Below, piece by piece: positions 11,400 through 20,904 of a stretch of DNA of 64,000 nucleotides. The translations under genes and the position numbers were made by a program. Every line of letters begins with the position of its first letter. Position 1 is the stretch's first letter. Below the pieces are notes generated by a model. It did not search any database, was not told where the DNA came from, and worked only from the letters and a program-made list of their open reading frames with translations. Origin of the DNA: Euclidia mi (taxonomy: Eukaryota; Arthropoda; Insecta; Lepidoptera; Erebidae); NCBI GenBank assembly GCA_944739405.2, contig OX123209.2:14278217-14342216 (forward strand), written 5' to 3'.

Positions 11400-11590
11400 C
11401 ACACACACACAGCGTGCAGACACACACAAAAACACGCGCGCATGCAGACAAATTCACCTATCCCCACACACATATATACGCACAGTAACACACACACACA
11501 CCTACACGCTCTTACATGGACGCACACACACACGCACCTAAACACCACTTCAAACACTCACACACATACACAAACACACACTCAACACAG
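11400..11590. repeat. CA-rich low-complexity tract in LINE 5' region
   Basis: Repeated CACACA blocks with interspersed CACGC and TACAC. Open frames on both strands here are artefacts of this composition. It lies in the presumed 5' untranslated part of the LINE whose ORF1 follows. Confidence 0.8.
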
Positions 11591-11688
11591 ACTCTTACCA
11601 AAACAGACATGGAAGTGAAACAAAACAGTAGCGTACCCCAGGAGGGTACCAGCGTCTGTGACGCTGGAGAATCCCTCCCTGCACCATC

Positions 11689-13159
11689 GTGTGCAGGCTG
11701 CCCCACGTATTCTGGGGGGGCAATGTTTCACGCTCTCAAGACAGCTTAAATCTGCACGACCTGGCCAACGCCATGCCTCGTGCAATTCATACCTCATCCA
11801 CTTCCTGGAACATCGCTCCGCGTCGAGCTAACGCACGCCAAAAGGCGGACGTTGACTCCGCGTCGACTGCGAATCCAGGTAGTCGCAGACGAGGCGGTAA
11901 ACGCTACTGCCGTTACAAACGCTCACGTGAACAAACAACACAGTCGGGTCATAGCGCATCGAACAATTCGGCTAGCGCACTCCCGATTGCAACCACGACG
12001 GCTGGTAAAAACAACCAGCGCGGCGACCAAACCTCGACCGGTGGAGCGGTCGGTCCGCCCCGGACGACGCAGCTAGACGGTTGTGTTGCGCCGCTGACGG
12101 CAAAGAGCGCGACTGCAGTAACAGTCAGCGCACTCCCGCCTGCGCACGGCGCACCAACTGCGGCTGCTCCCGGGGCGCCCCGTCGCGCTCCTCCGGTGGG
12201 GATTGGTAACGCTGCGCAGCCGTCGTGTGGAAACAAGGAGCCGCACCGCAAACACGGCCCAAAAAGACGCGGTCCGGCGCCACCAGAACGGCCCACTCCG
12301 ACACTAAACACGAAGAGGGATCGTCCTGAAGACTCCACACCACCCAGCGCCGGGTCGAAACGGGCGAAAACAGACGCCACACCGAAGAGCGGTAGGAGCT
12401 ACGCAGAGGCGACAAACTCGCACCTGGTGGTAGCCATCGCTACTACCCCTGCCACGGACCTGACGGTGGAACAGGCGAAGCAGCTCGAACGCTCAATTGA
12501 AGAGTGCATAGTTGAGACTGCCTTCCCCATACCGCCGAATAACGGGCCGGCACTCGCACCTTCCTTTAGGGGCAAACCTCTTGCAGTGGAGGGTGTCCTG
12601 AAGCTATGGTGCGAGAATGAAGACTCTTTAACGTGGCTCAAAACCACTGTAGCCAAAACAAGATTGCCGATTGAGGGAACTAGGCTGGTCGTCATCAGGC
12701 AGTCAGACATGACGAAGCGCGTACGCGCAGCGCTATGGCTGCCGAAGACGATCACACTGGAGCTACCCAAGATCCACCATCTCCTGATTGCCCAAAACCC
12801 CTGGTACGCCGTACAAACGTGGCAATTGTACGGTGCATCAGTGCAGGAGCACGAAGTATACCTCACCTTGGGCATCCCGGAACCCGAGATCCCCAAGATC
12901 ACGGAACGCGGCCGTCGGGTTTCCTTCTTCGCTGGCAGCGTGTACGTAATGTTCCATGCTTCCAGCGCCGAATCAAGGTAAGAACACAGCGGGACGAGCT
13001 GTACCAGCCATCCCAAGCACCTCGGGCATAGCCTGTATTACACCGGCGTCCGCAGCGACTACACAAACACCCACCGCTGCGATGGACGCAAAAGACGAGC
13101 ATGACTCGTCTGACGGGGAGTCTATGGACAGCAATGTTCTCGACTCTTCATCAGACTAG
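11689..13159 (+). pseudogene. LINE ORF1 (Gag-like, DUF4780-type C-terminus)
   Basis: The first frame runs 430 codons (11689-12981). Its N-terminal half (residues about 25-230) is basic and rich in Thr, Pro and Ala, likely disordered, and carries RRGGKR, KRRG and SKRAK stretches suited to nucleic-acid binding. The C-terminal third holds AALWLPKTITLELPKIH, QNPWYAVQTWQLYG and VYLTLGIPE, which resembles DUF4780, known to me from ORF1-type proteins of insect non-LTR elements. The frame then stops, and the tail continues in another frame to 13159 (DEHDSSDGESMDSN), so one frameshift lies near 12955-12980. The GC content of the frame is well above its surroundings. ORF2 begins directly after the TAG. 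The exact start codon is uncertain. Confidence 0.75.
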
Positions 13160-13160
13160 A

Positions 13161-13477
13161 GTCATACAAACTAACCTCCAGCATAAGCAAATTGCAACGG
13201 CTACCCTACGCAGGCTGCTGGAGGTTTATCAGCAGACAATAGCCCTAATCCAGGAGCCGTGAATTAGAGGCGACAAAATATGTGGTTTAAACAACATCGG
13301 AGGTAAGCTACTGCACAACTGCTCGGTCATTAAACCGAGAACATGCATATACATTCCCCGAACAATACCAGCACTGCTGCTAACCAACTTCTGTTCTAGA
13401 GACCTCACTGCCGTAGGACTCCAAACAGGGCCCAACAAACAGATGTTAGTACTAGCTTCGGTCTCTTTGCGAACAGT
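13161..13477 (+). pseudogene. LINE ORF2 start: APE-type endonuclease N-terminus
   Basis: The reading IQTNLQHKQIATATLRRLL, then ALIQEP, RTCIYIPR and SRDLTAVGLQ is the N-terminus of an apurinic-type endonuclease as in Jockey/R1-group LINEs. The codon after IQEP is TGA where Trp is expected. The element is lost after about 13477. It therefore keeps its 5' half and lacks its 3' half, opposite to the usual 5' truncation, so the loss came after insertion. Confidence 0.75.
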
Positions 13478-13900
13478 GGCGGACATTAACCAAAATAGTT
13501 TTAAACAAAGGGGAATAATATGACCTTTCATTACATATAATTGTTTGATTAAAAATCGTCGGAGAAAAATGTACAGGGTCATTTAAAAAATAAAAAAACG
13601 GTATCAAAGGTTTTTATTTTATCTTATAAAGGCATAAAAATAATATCGAAATGAGCTAATGTTTAGAGATACGTTATACGCTGTATCTTTCGCACATTGA
13701 ACAGGTTTTTTTTCGCACATTAAATAGCTGCGCCCATATCGCTAGCATTGTTTACTATCTGTCTTAGGCCATACACCAGGAAGCAACAGACGCAACCGCT
13801 GCCTTTTTAAATGATCTTATGATTGCTGTAGATCAAATTGAATAAAAAATACTTAAATGAATTAGCATTTTAATTTTCTTACCTATATCAATTAATTAGC
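13478..13900. other. No recognisable gene
   Basis: AT-rich sequence with short homopolymer runs. I see no gene, RNA or clear element. Confidence 0.4.
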
Positions 13901-13904
13901 GGAC

Positions 13905-14085
13905 GTCCTCGACTTCGTCGGCCTCATTCAGTGATCCCGCGGGAATATCGGTATAAAAAGTAGCCTATAACCTTTCTCATGAATGTGGCTATCACACACA
14001 AAAAGATTTTTTTCAAATCGGATCAGTAGTTTCAGAGATAAAGAGTATGGATATATACATAGATAACACTTGTCTTTTTTTAGAT
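13905..14085 (+). mobile_element. Lepidopteran dispersed repeat fragment
   Basis: CTCGACTTCGTCGGCC, CCCGCGGGAATAT, AAAAGTAGCCTAT and AAATCGGATCAGTAGTTTC form the familiar order of a short non-coding moth repeat. It has no coding capacity. Confidence 0.6.
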
Positions 14086-14544
14086 TCCCGTAGCTCACAT
14101 TAATGCGACTAATGCCATAGTAAATGAGGTCCATAGATGTATACACTCTGCTTTATTTCGTTTGTGTCCGCCATGGGTATGGTTTCCATATGGTGCCCAT
14201 TTACCTTTCACTGTCAACAATTGCAAATAATGATGAAAAGATGCCTGTTAAACAACCAAAACTGGTCTCAATCGTTATAATCGGAATTATATATTTATTG
14301 GTTAGTCTTTATTCGTTAGTTCTGCTGCTTGGGGACAACGGACACTTAGTGCTTGGCCATAGTAGTGCGGGCAGCCCGCGCGCGTCCTCGTGTGTCCGTA
14401 GTGGCGCGTTTGCGGGTGCGGTGTACAGTGTTTGTCAAATTTAGGATCGCGGCTAGATTAATATGAGTTTTCAGTTAGATGACGTTATCACTCACCATAA
14501 TAACACTATGTCAATTGCTCATCAAATTCGCAACTAACTGATAA

Positions 14545-14620
14545 CAAGGCTGTAGCCGTGCGGATAATACAACCGCCTCACGGTCTGAGGGTGTGGGTTC
14601 AAATCACATTTATAACTGTT
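14545..14620 (+). other. tRNA-like SINE head or tRNA pseudogene
   Basis: An A-box-like stretch (GTAGCCGTGCGG) is followed about 40 bp on by a B-box-like GGGTTCAAATCAC. The arms do not fold into a convincing cloverleaf, so it is called a tRNA-derived remnant and not a gene. Confidence 0.4.
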
Positions 14621-14837
14621 ATAATAATTTTGGTTTTTATGATATTTGGAAAATCTTTATAAATATTTGGCAAATATTGAAAATAAAAATAATATTTTGA
14701 ATAAAAATTGGAAAATTCTAGTAACTTCAGGAACGACTGGAAGGGTTAAAAAGAGATATGTGGTAATGTAAATAAATAAAACAAATTAGAATTTATATAG
14801 ATGCTTTGCATTTTAAGTTCATCATTTTATATATAAT

Positions 14838-14885
14838 ACTAACTTTTGCCCGCGGCTTCGCGCGCGTTGAAGTCGGGGTAACATT
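14838..14885 (-). mobile_element. Lepidopteran repeat end (GCCCGCGGCTTCG type)
   Basis: TACTAACTTTTGCCCGCGGC is the usual terminal sequence of an abundant short moth repeat. The rest of the copy is not clear. Confidence 0.5.
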
Positions 14886-15079
14886 AATTTACTTTCAGTC
14901 TCAAGTTGTGTGACACTCCTGATTAGTCTAAAGAGTTCAAAAACTCTATAGAGTAGGTACAAAGTAATTCGGTCAGTATCCATGACATTATCTACCATTA
15001 TATATACTGTATAATCACTTTAGCATTTACAATATTAGTAGAGTATTTCTGAAGATTGACTGATATGTAAGTAACCTAT

Positions 15080-15215
15080 CTTTAGGGTTCCCTAGCCAAA
15101 GGCTAGGAGGCTTAAAACTGAACCCCTTATAGATTCGCCATGTCTGTCTATGCATCCGTTTCTATGTCACAGCCACTTTATGCCGAAACTATCACGACTA
15201 CAAATTTCAAAATTG
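15080..15215 (+). mobile_element. Fragment related to the GGGTTCC repeat
   Basis: TTTAGGGTTCCCTAGCC and a CCATGTCTGTCTATGCATCCG stretch resemble parts of dispersed lepidopteran repeats. Only a fragment, and the family is not certain. Confidence 0.35.
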
Positions 15216-15544
15216 GCAAGTAGATGAATGCTGTGCATCGCTTTATGATTTATATACAAATAAAATATCTGTCCTATACCAGCGGGGTGCCTATGGAGAT
15301 TTTTAAATTAAAATTTTGCTTCCCAAAACCCTTGGTGCTCAATATCAATAAACAATATCGATACACAAACACTACGGACACCAAAGTTATTATTGCTGGC
15401 CAAAACTTGATAGTGATATTTGGCTAGGGGGCTACGTTATGCTTATGTTAAATAAATCCCTCTACTACGTTAACCTTTATGAGCGAGTTCGATTCGCACT
15501 TGATTTCATAATTACTCATAATATTATTGCTCATAAAAGTTTGA

Positions 15545-15770
15545 GATCCGCACGCTCCGCATTGTTTCCCACTTGCCGCCCGCGCTTTCACTACGGACAC
15601 TTGTATGAAAGTTCTATGGTTTGAGTTGCCCGCGTGCTCCCCGCGCTGCACCGCTCGCCGCCCCGCTCGTCCACTACGGACACTCCTATAGAGTTCCATA
15701 TGTTTGAGTTTCCCGCTTCGCGCCCGCACCCGCGCCCGCCTTCCACTGTGGCCGAGCACTTAGGTGCATA
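15545..15770. repeat. GC-rich local repeat, about 2-3 diverged units
   Basis: Blocks built as CACTACGGACACT, then AGTTC, then TGTTTGAGTTTCCCGC or close variants recur near 15590-15640 and 15670-15720, with a further degenerate block to 15770. The region is unusually GC-rich compared with its surroundings. No gene is seen. Confidence 0.5.
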
Positions 15771-16039
15771 GGTACTTCCCGCAAGACGGTCACTAAATTA
15801 AAGGGAGCTGAGATCTGATAGTCTCCGACACCCTCCATATCATACCCCCTAGAGCCTGTAACTTGCTCCAATAGATCATCACTTTTTTTGGAAAATGAAC
15901 AATTTCATAAGGAAAAAAAAATATATCAAAGATTTTATTGATTCTCACCCTCACGATTTTTTCCACAATTGAATCAATCAACTACTCATAAAATAAGGAA
16001 AGTGCATAAACTCACTTTATTCCCAAATGTTATTTTGAA

Positions 16040-16345
16040 GTTTAGTAATATTTGTTTTTAATTTAACAGTTATTGTTACACTGCTGGGCTAAGGTCTCCC
16101 GCACACTCTTCCATAAATGCCGATCTTTGGCTTTATCTTGCCAGTCAGCAAGAAAACTATTAATCGTTTTTTCGTCCTGCCCCTTTCAACACTTCCCTTT
16201 CCTCCAGTTCTACTTCTCCTTCAGGCTTGCATTGTTTGGTGATGTACGTCCACTTTTCGAGATGTATCCTACAGGCATATCCTACCCAATCCTATTTCAA
16301 CTTAGCTGCTGTGACGCGTATTTCGCTGCTTTGACGGTTAGTCTT
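16040..16345 (-). pseudogene. RTE-type LINE 3' coding end, fragment
   Basis: Minus-strand reading gives LEKWTYITKQCKPEGEVELE and, after a break, FLADWQDKAKDRHLWKSV followed by RETLAQQ. The W-Q-x-x-A-x-D-R-x-x-W pattern is typical of the end of RTE-type LINE proteins. It differs from the family at 34470. Truncated and interrupted by stops. Confidence 0.55.
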
Positions 16346-16794
16346 ACACGGTACACCTAACACGCTGCATTACATAGCACGTTGGCAAACCATAAGCTAG
16401 AAATTTCGAGAATCGGTCTGTTTATTATTTTAATGTTAAATTGACTGGTTTTATGACAATGTTTAATTATACTATTTTTCTACTTAGGCTTGAATGTTCA
16501 TGTCCAATATTGTAACTCAGTTCCGGAATTCAATATTCTCCGATATTACAAGCCCTACTAACACTGTGTTTACAATAGTCGCTAACTTTTGTGAAAAGTT
16601 GATGGTGTTTTCTAACAAACATGCCTACTTCCATTATGTACATCGATGTCAGAGTCAATACACGCTGTTCCCTGAAAAGTGGTCGACATGAATCTAAATA
16701 TCACGGATACATTTTTTTTGGACAGTAAATTGTCTTGTTCGGATACATTTTTTTTTTGGACATTAAATGGTCGTGCGTAGAAGTTCCCCACAAC

Positions 16795-17003
16795 AGTATG
16801 CCATAATTTAAAATAGATCCTACATGACTATGATAGCCTGTTAGTGCTGTTTCCTTATTCGTTGATTTTATTAATTGACTTAGAGCGTAAACAAACCTAT
16901 TTAGACTTTTACATATTGAATCTATGTGCTGTTTCCAGTTACAGTTTTCATCTAATGTGAGCCCTAGAAACTTAATGTTGCTGTCCTTGTTTAGAGATTA
17001 CAA
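16795..17003 (-). pseudogene. Jockey/CR1-type RT fragment (after the palm)
   Basis: The minus strand reads NIKFLGLTLDENCNWKQHID, then NRFVYALSQL and ILNYGILLW, the segment that follows the palm in Jockey/CR1-type reverse transcriptases. Only about 70 codons remain, with other parts lost on both sides. Confidence 0.7.
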
Positions 17004-17538
17004 AATCTTGGACTATAATTTAACTATTATTCTCTGTGCATAAAATAAAATAGCTTAAAATCGGTTCGGGTTTTATCATGTTCCTTTATGATATTAGTAT
17101 ACATTTAGAATTATGTAAACATACAAATTTGCTTAAAAAGATTATAAAAAAATAAAATAATAAATGTTAAAAAGCATTCTACATACAAAGATCGTAAATA
17201 AAACATAAAAAACCTTAATGTATTATAAAAAATGATGCTTATATCGGGAATGAGTAATCTCGCTGTTTGACGCTTAATGTGGTATTGGCCTTAGTAAACA
17301 AGTTCGTGCGCCCGCGCCGTCAGTACCTACCGGCTTCGCTCAATAACGTTCCAGTATGCAGCTACCTTCTAAATTTTATATACAAATAATTATTTTGTAA
17401 AAAATATATTTTGTGAATAGTAATAAGTTTGTGGATGTATAAGTGTAAAAATGTGTTTTATAGGCTTATTGTGTCAAAGAAGCTGCGCTTGCTAGCAAAT
17501 GTATGTATAGTATTTAATTTTTCTCCATAAGTGAATTA
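17004..17538. other. AT-rich spacer, no gene seen
   Basis: No frame, RNA or element is recognised. The TA at 17537-17538 is the left target duplication of the next element. Confidence 0.4.
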
Positions 17539-17718
17539 CAGTACTCGCCAAACTTTATGGCCGCACCGAACCTAGCCGCATTGCGCTGCGCAGAACACAA
17601 AATCAGGTATCAGCGGGACGTACGCGGGGCGTGGAGGCAGGGCACGCCCGCGCGCGCTGTCTTCCACCCGCTAGCGTCCTCGCCTCCCGCGCGTTAGTGT
17701 GAGTGTGCTACGTTCGTG

Positions 17719-18099
17719 ATTATTCCCGGTGTCCACCCCCTGCTTGTCCACTGCGGGTGGACAGAGACACAAATATTTAAAAAAATTCTCGCTGTGCACC
17801 CCTGGGGGACAGCGAGAATTAATTTTAAATTATTTTCGCTGGCCACCCCGGGTGGACAAAGACACGAGTTTTTTCATCACTTCTGATTCGGGTAGATAGG
17901 TTATGTTAGGTTCTCTTTTGACCCTTAACCCAAAAATAGGAGCCCTGCGAAGCAGGGCTCCGTCAACTTAGTTTATTAAAAATCAAATATTTAAAAAAAT
18001 TCTCGCTGTCCCCCAGGGGTGCACAGCGAGAATTTTTTTAAATATTTGTGTCTCTGTCCACCCGCGGTGGACAAGCAGGGGGTGGACACCGGGAATAAT
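17719..18099. mobile_element. Foldback element with ~100-bp inverted arms
   Basis: 17719-17820 (ATTATTCCCGGTGTCCACC...CAGCGAGAATT) is repeated almost perfectly as the reverse complement at 17998-18099. The right arm also contains a palindrome of its own, CAAATATTTAAAAAAATTC pairing with its mirror across 17985-18048. A further palindrome, GGAGCCCTGCGAAGCAGGGC, is at 17940-17962. Outside the arms, TGTGAGT recurs inverted with partial matching. No coding capacity. Confidence 0.85.
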
Positions 18100-18263
18100 C
18101 GTACGTTCGTACACGACTCACATATTTGCTGAGCTCTGACAGTATCGTCGCGTTTAGAATAGTTTCATAGTGTTACTTCTTTATTGTTTCTCGTTGCTAT
18201 CGTTGTTACTTGTTGTTATTTGTACTATATAGTGATATGATATAGTTACCATTTTCATTGATC

Positions 18264-18380
18264 ATGCCTTGCGGTCGTTTTAATGTTTTACGTCGCCAAA
18301 CACGGAAAATGGTGTTTGACGTAAGTATTAACGTTTATGAAGAAGGAAAGAAGTCTAAGCTTAAAAGTCCCTTCACCTAA
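18264..18380 (+). pseudogene. Possible 5' coding remnant of a DDE transposase
   Basis: A short frame begins MPCGRFNVLRRQTRKMVFDV. The LRRQTRKMVFDV stretch recalls the N-terminal helix-turn-helix start of a Tc1/DDE_3-like transposase family in insects. A GTAAGT follows near 18320. It lies inside the TA-flanked element, which fits, but it is too short for a firm call. Confidence 0.25.
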
Positions 18381-19676
18381 CTGAATTTACATTACTCGAA
18401 TTTGATTGAATATGTAATTAAACAATATAATATAGCTAATCTAACAACGTAACTGAAGATTTTAATTTTCAATAATTACAAATATATTTTCTTGGTTATG
18501 ACATGTCCACCTGACTGTACCATCACAGAATAAATAGTTCTTACGAACAGAAGCACCACTTCGCAAACCAATTTAAAGAAATGGCGACTCTTGCTACTAA
18601 GCAAGAAAGTGCAATTCAGCTCGCATGAGCATTCAGTACCTAACGCGATATTGACCTAACTGTTCCCGCTCTTTTCTAACACATAACGCTGTCGCTGTTT
18701 GGCGCGGAGCGGTGCGCTAGGGTTGTCGACTTGCCGCTGCTACTATAATATTTATTCATCGTCTATCTACCTACTTGACCACGTACCTAATAATAAATAT
18801 TTATACTATAAATATCCTATCCCACTATTTGTGCTCGTAGAACGAAAACCACAAAAATTCTGGTGGTTTACATTTTCACTATACTAATTCTTAGTTATTT
18901 CCTAAACGCGTAGCCCGATTTACATGATTCAAACAGATAAAATGGTTTTTGAACTAGATCTTTAATTTGACACCATAATCGTTGAGATATCTCAACAAAT
19001 AAAAAGTACAATTATCAAGTTGCTCTCGTAAAATAAATAAAATCAAAATTTTTAAGTTGCTTCCGACACACATCCGTTAAATGAGCAATACTTTGCACCA
19101 GACTTGTGATGTGAACATTTTTATTGTTCACTATTAAAATTCACGTTATTAGCTAGCCCTGCGCGCGAGCAGTGACGACGCGGCGTGGAAGCCGCGCCAA
19201 AGTGTAGGCACTTATCGCTGTAGGTACGGCCGAGTGAAGGAGGCCTGGTACCATGCGCAAGTTCGTACCGATGGCTACATTCAGAGCGGCCAAAAGATTG
19301 GCGAGTACTGTACATATTCTTGTTGAGAAATAAATATTCTATAAAATCATTATAAGACAAGTCAAGATTAAAATTATATAAATTAAGTGGAGAATACACC
19401 TAAAATAAAGATTCTTTTATTAACAATTTCATATAGTATAGAATATGGAAATTATTGTCATTACTAATAAATGCTTAGATTACGATTGGTCTTTTCAAAT
19501 TGCCTAAATGAATGGATGACTTATTGAGGTTTCATTGCGACTTTTACTATCATTATAACAATGATTGCATATCTGTTTACAACAGGATGGATTAACACAT
19601 TTAGCGAAACATTTCTTGTACAATTTATAAAGTGCATAAACAATAATTATACTGATTATGATATAAGTTAATGTGG

Positions 19677-19716
19677 AATAATAATATCCATATTCAACAA
19701 TATGGATATTATTATT
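19677..19716. other. Perfect 18-bp hairpin
   Basis: AATAATAATATCCATATT and its exact reverse complement are separated by CAAC. AT-rich, so it could form a cruciform. No neighbouring gene. Confidence 0.8.
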
Positions 19717-20024
19717 TGTAATTATTTATTTAGTTTGCTAAGCTGTTTAGTTTAATGCGAAGCTAATTTTAATGATTCCAAATCCAGGTTTGTTATCGAG
19801 ATTCATGAAAATTGTTATTCAAAATCTTATTAAATTTACAACAATCATCTTCTGTTATATCTTAATTAATTGACAATTGACTTGGTAAAACTCTGTAATA
19901 ATTATGGGAAGGATAGAATTGCAAAGTTTGAAAATACGCATTACGCAATACAATCATTTTTCAAGGATAACAGTCCAGAGAGGGCAATAGTGCTAAACTT
20001 CAACGTCTTTAGATTGTCCGATGT

Positions 20025-20510
20025 CGTCACACGCAGTAGACGTAAAAACAATGTATAATGTATTCGTAAAGTTAATACGGCGCTCCTATGGAAAAGTGTG
20101 TTTTGTTTAGCGCCGAAAATATACAATAAACTGCCGGAGTCAATAAAAACACTAAACATAAGCCTTTTTAAAAAACAGTTACGAATGTTATTGACTGAAA
20201 AGTGTTATTATTCAGTTACAGATTTCCTCAATGACGAAATTTAATATACTATAAAATTGCTGTTTTTAAGGTATTATCCATTAAATGTGTTAGTTTTTAG
20301 GTTTGTTATTTTAGATATTTGTGTTATTTGTATGTTTTCATTTCCTTTTTAATATCTTTTTTTGTTAATAATATGTGAATATTTGTACGCCAACATTGGC
20401 AGGACACAGAACTGCACTTCCTTTATTCTGTAACATCTCAATATATACCTGTGTTTAACAAATAAATTTAATTTGAATTTAATTTGAATTTGAATTTACC
20501 AAAACCAAAC
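20025..20510 (+). pseudogene. Jockey/CR1-type LINE 3' end with tail
   Basis: After a frame break the reading APKIYNKLPESIKTLNISLF, then KKQLRMLLTEKCYYSV and FLND is the usual C-terminus of CR1/Jockey-type LINE proteins. A 3' UTR with GCCAACATTGGCAGGACAC and AATAAATTTAATTTGAATTT follows, ending in repeated TTTGAA units, the typical 3' tail. This is a 5'-truncated insertion. Confidence 0.7.
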
Positions 20511-20665
20511 TTCAACCGAAAACGTTAGGTTATGCCCATTTCATATCGTGTTAATTATTTGAACGTAAACGATTTGGTTTTTGTTGGGCAGATACGTTCA
20601 GTGACAACTAGGTGACGTGCGAGCAAACTCTCGTTGTTAAATGGTATCGCCAGTGTTGCCAACTG
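20500..20665 (+). repeat. Dispersed repeat, copy 1 of 2 in window
   Basis: The stretch TTTACCAAAACCAAACTTC through GGGCAGATACGTTCAGTGAC to CTCGTTGTT matches 28582-28735 with few differences. The second copy lies just upstream of the pogo-like remnant, so both may be ends of one DNA transposon family. Confidence 0.7.
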
Positions 20666-20904
20666 CTAGCTGTACGTAGATGCTAGACATTTTTCAAAAT
20701 GTTGCTAGATTGCCAGTTTTTTTTACCCCTAAAAGTTGCTAGAAGTAGCTAAATGTGACAGTTAGTTACAATAAAATGACAATTTCTGACAATCATTTTT
20801 ATTATTTCTAACAAGAGAATTAAACATATCTTCAGTACGATATAAAATAAAAAAAATATTGAGGATTAATTATGTAATGACGACGATGTTGATGGCTGGG
20901 GTTC

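Larger units (their letters stand above)
17539..19310. mobile_element. TA-flanked Tc1/mariner-type element, 1,772 bp, non-autonomous
   Basis: The left end reads CAGTACTCGCCAAACTTTAT and the right end, reverse-complemented, reads CAGTACTCGCCAATCTTTTG. Similarity continues into GGCCGC and TAGCC, so the inverted ends span roughly 40 bp. TA lies immediately outside both ends (17537-17538 and 19311-19312), the signature target duplication of Tc1/mariner elements. No full transposase is present. A short frame at 18264 may be its 5' coding remnant. A foldback element (17719-18099) lies within it. Confidence 0.75.

Noticed and set aside
11197..11710. Several overlapping open frames on both strands near 11200-11700
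   Set aside because: They follow from CA/GT-rich low-complexity DNA. Cys/Val/His-rich translations have no motif, and the real ORF1 lies downstream.
11949..13102. Long minus-strand frames opposite LINE ORF1 (11949-12380, 12399-13016 and others)
   Set aside because: Shadows of the GC-rich ORF1 on the other strand. The plus-strand product has the recognisable domain.
14124..14444. 106-codon plus-strand frame with a hydrophobic stretch
   Set aside because: No family or start context. It crosses what looks like unrelated GC-rich and AT-rich segments.
15448..15759. Minus-strand 103-codon frame through the GC-rich repeat
   Set aside because: Arg/Gly/Ala-rich reading of diverged GC repeats. No start context or motif.
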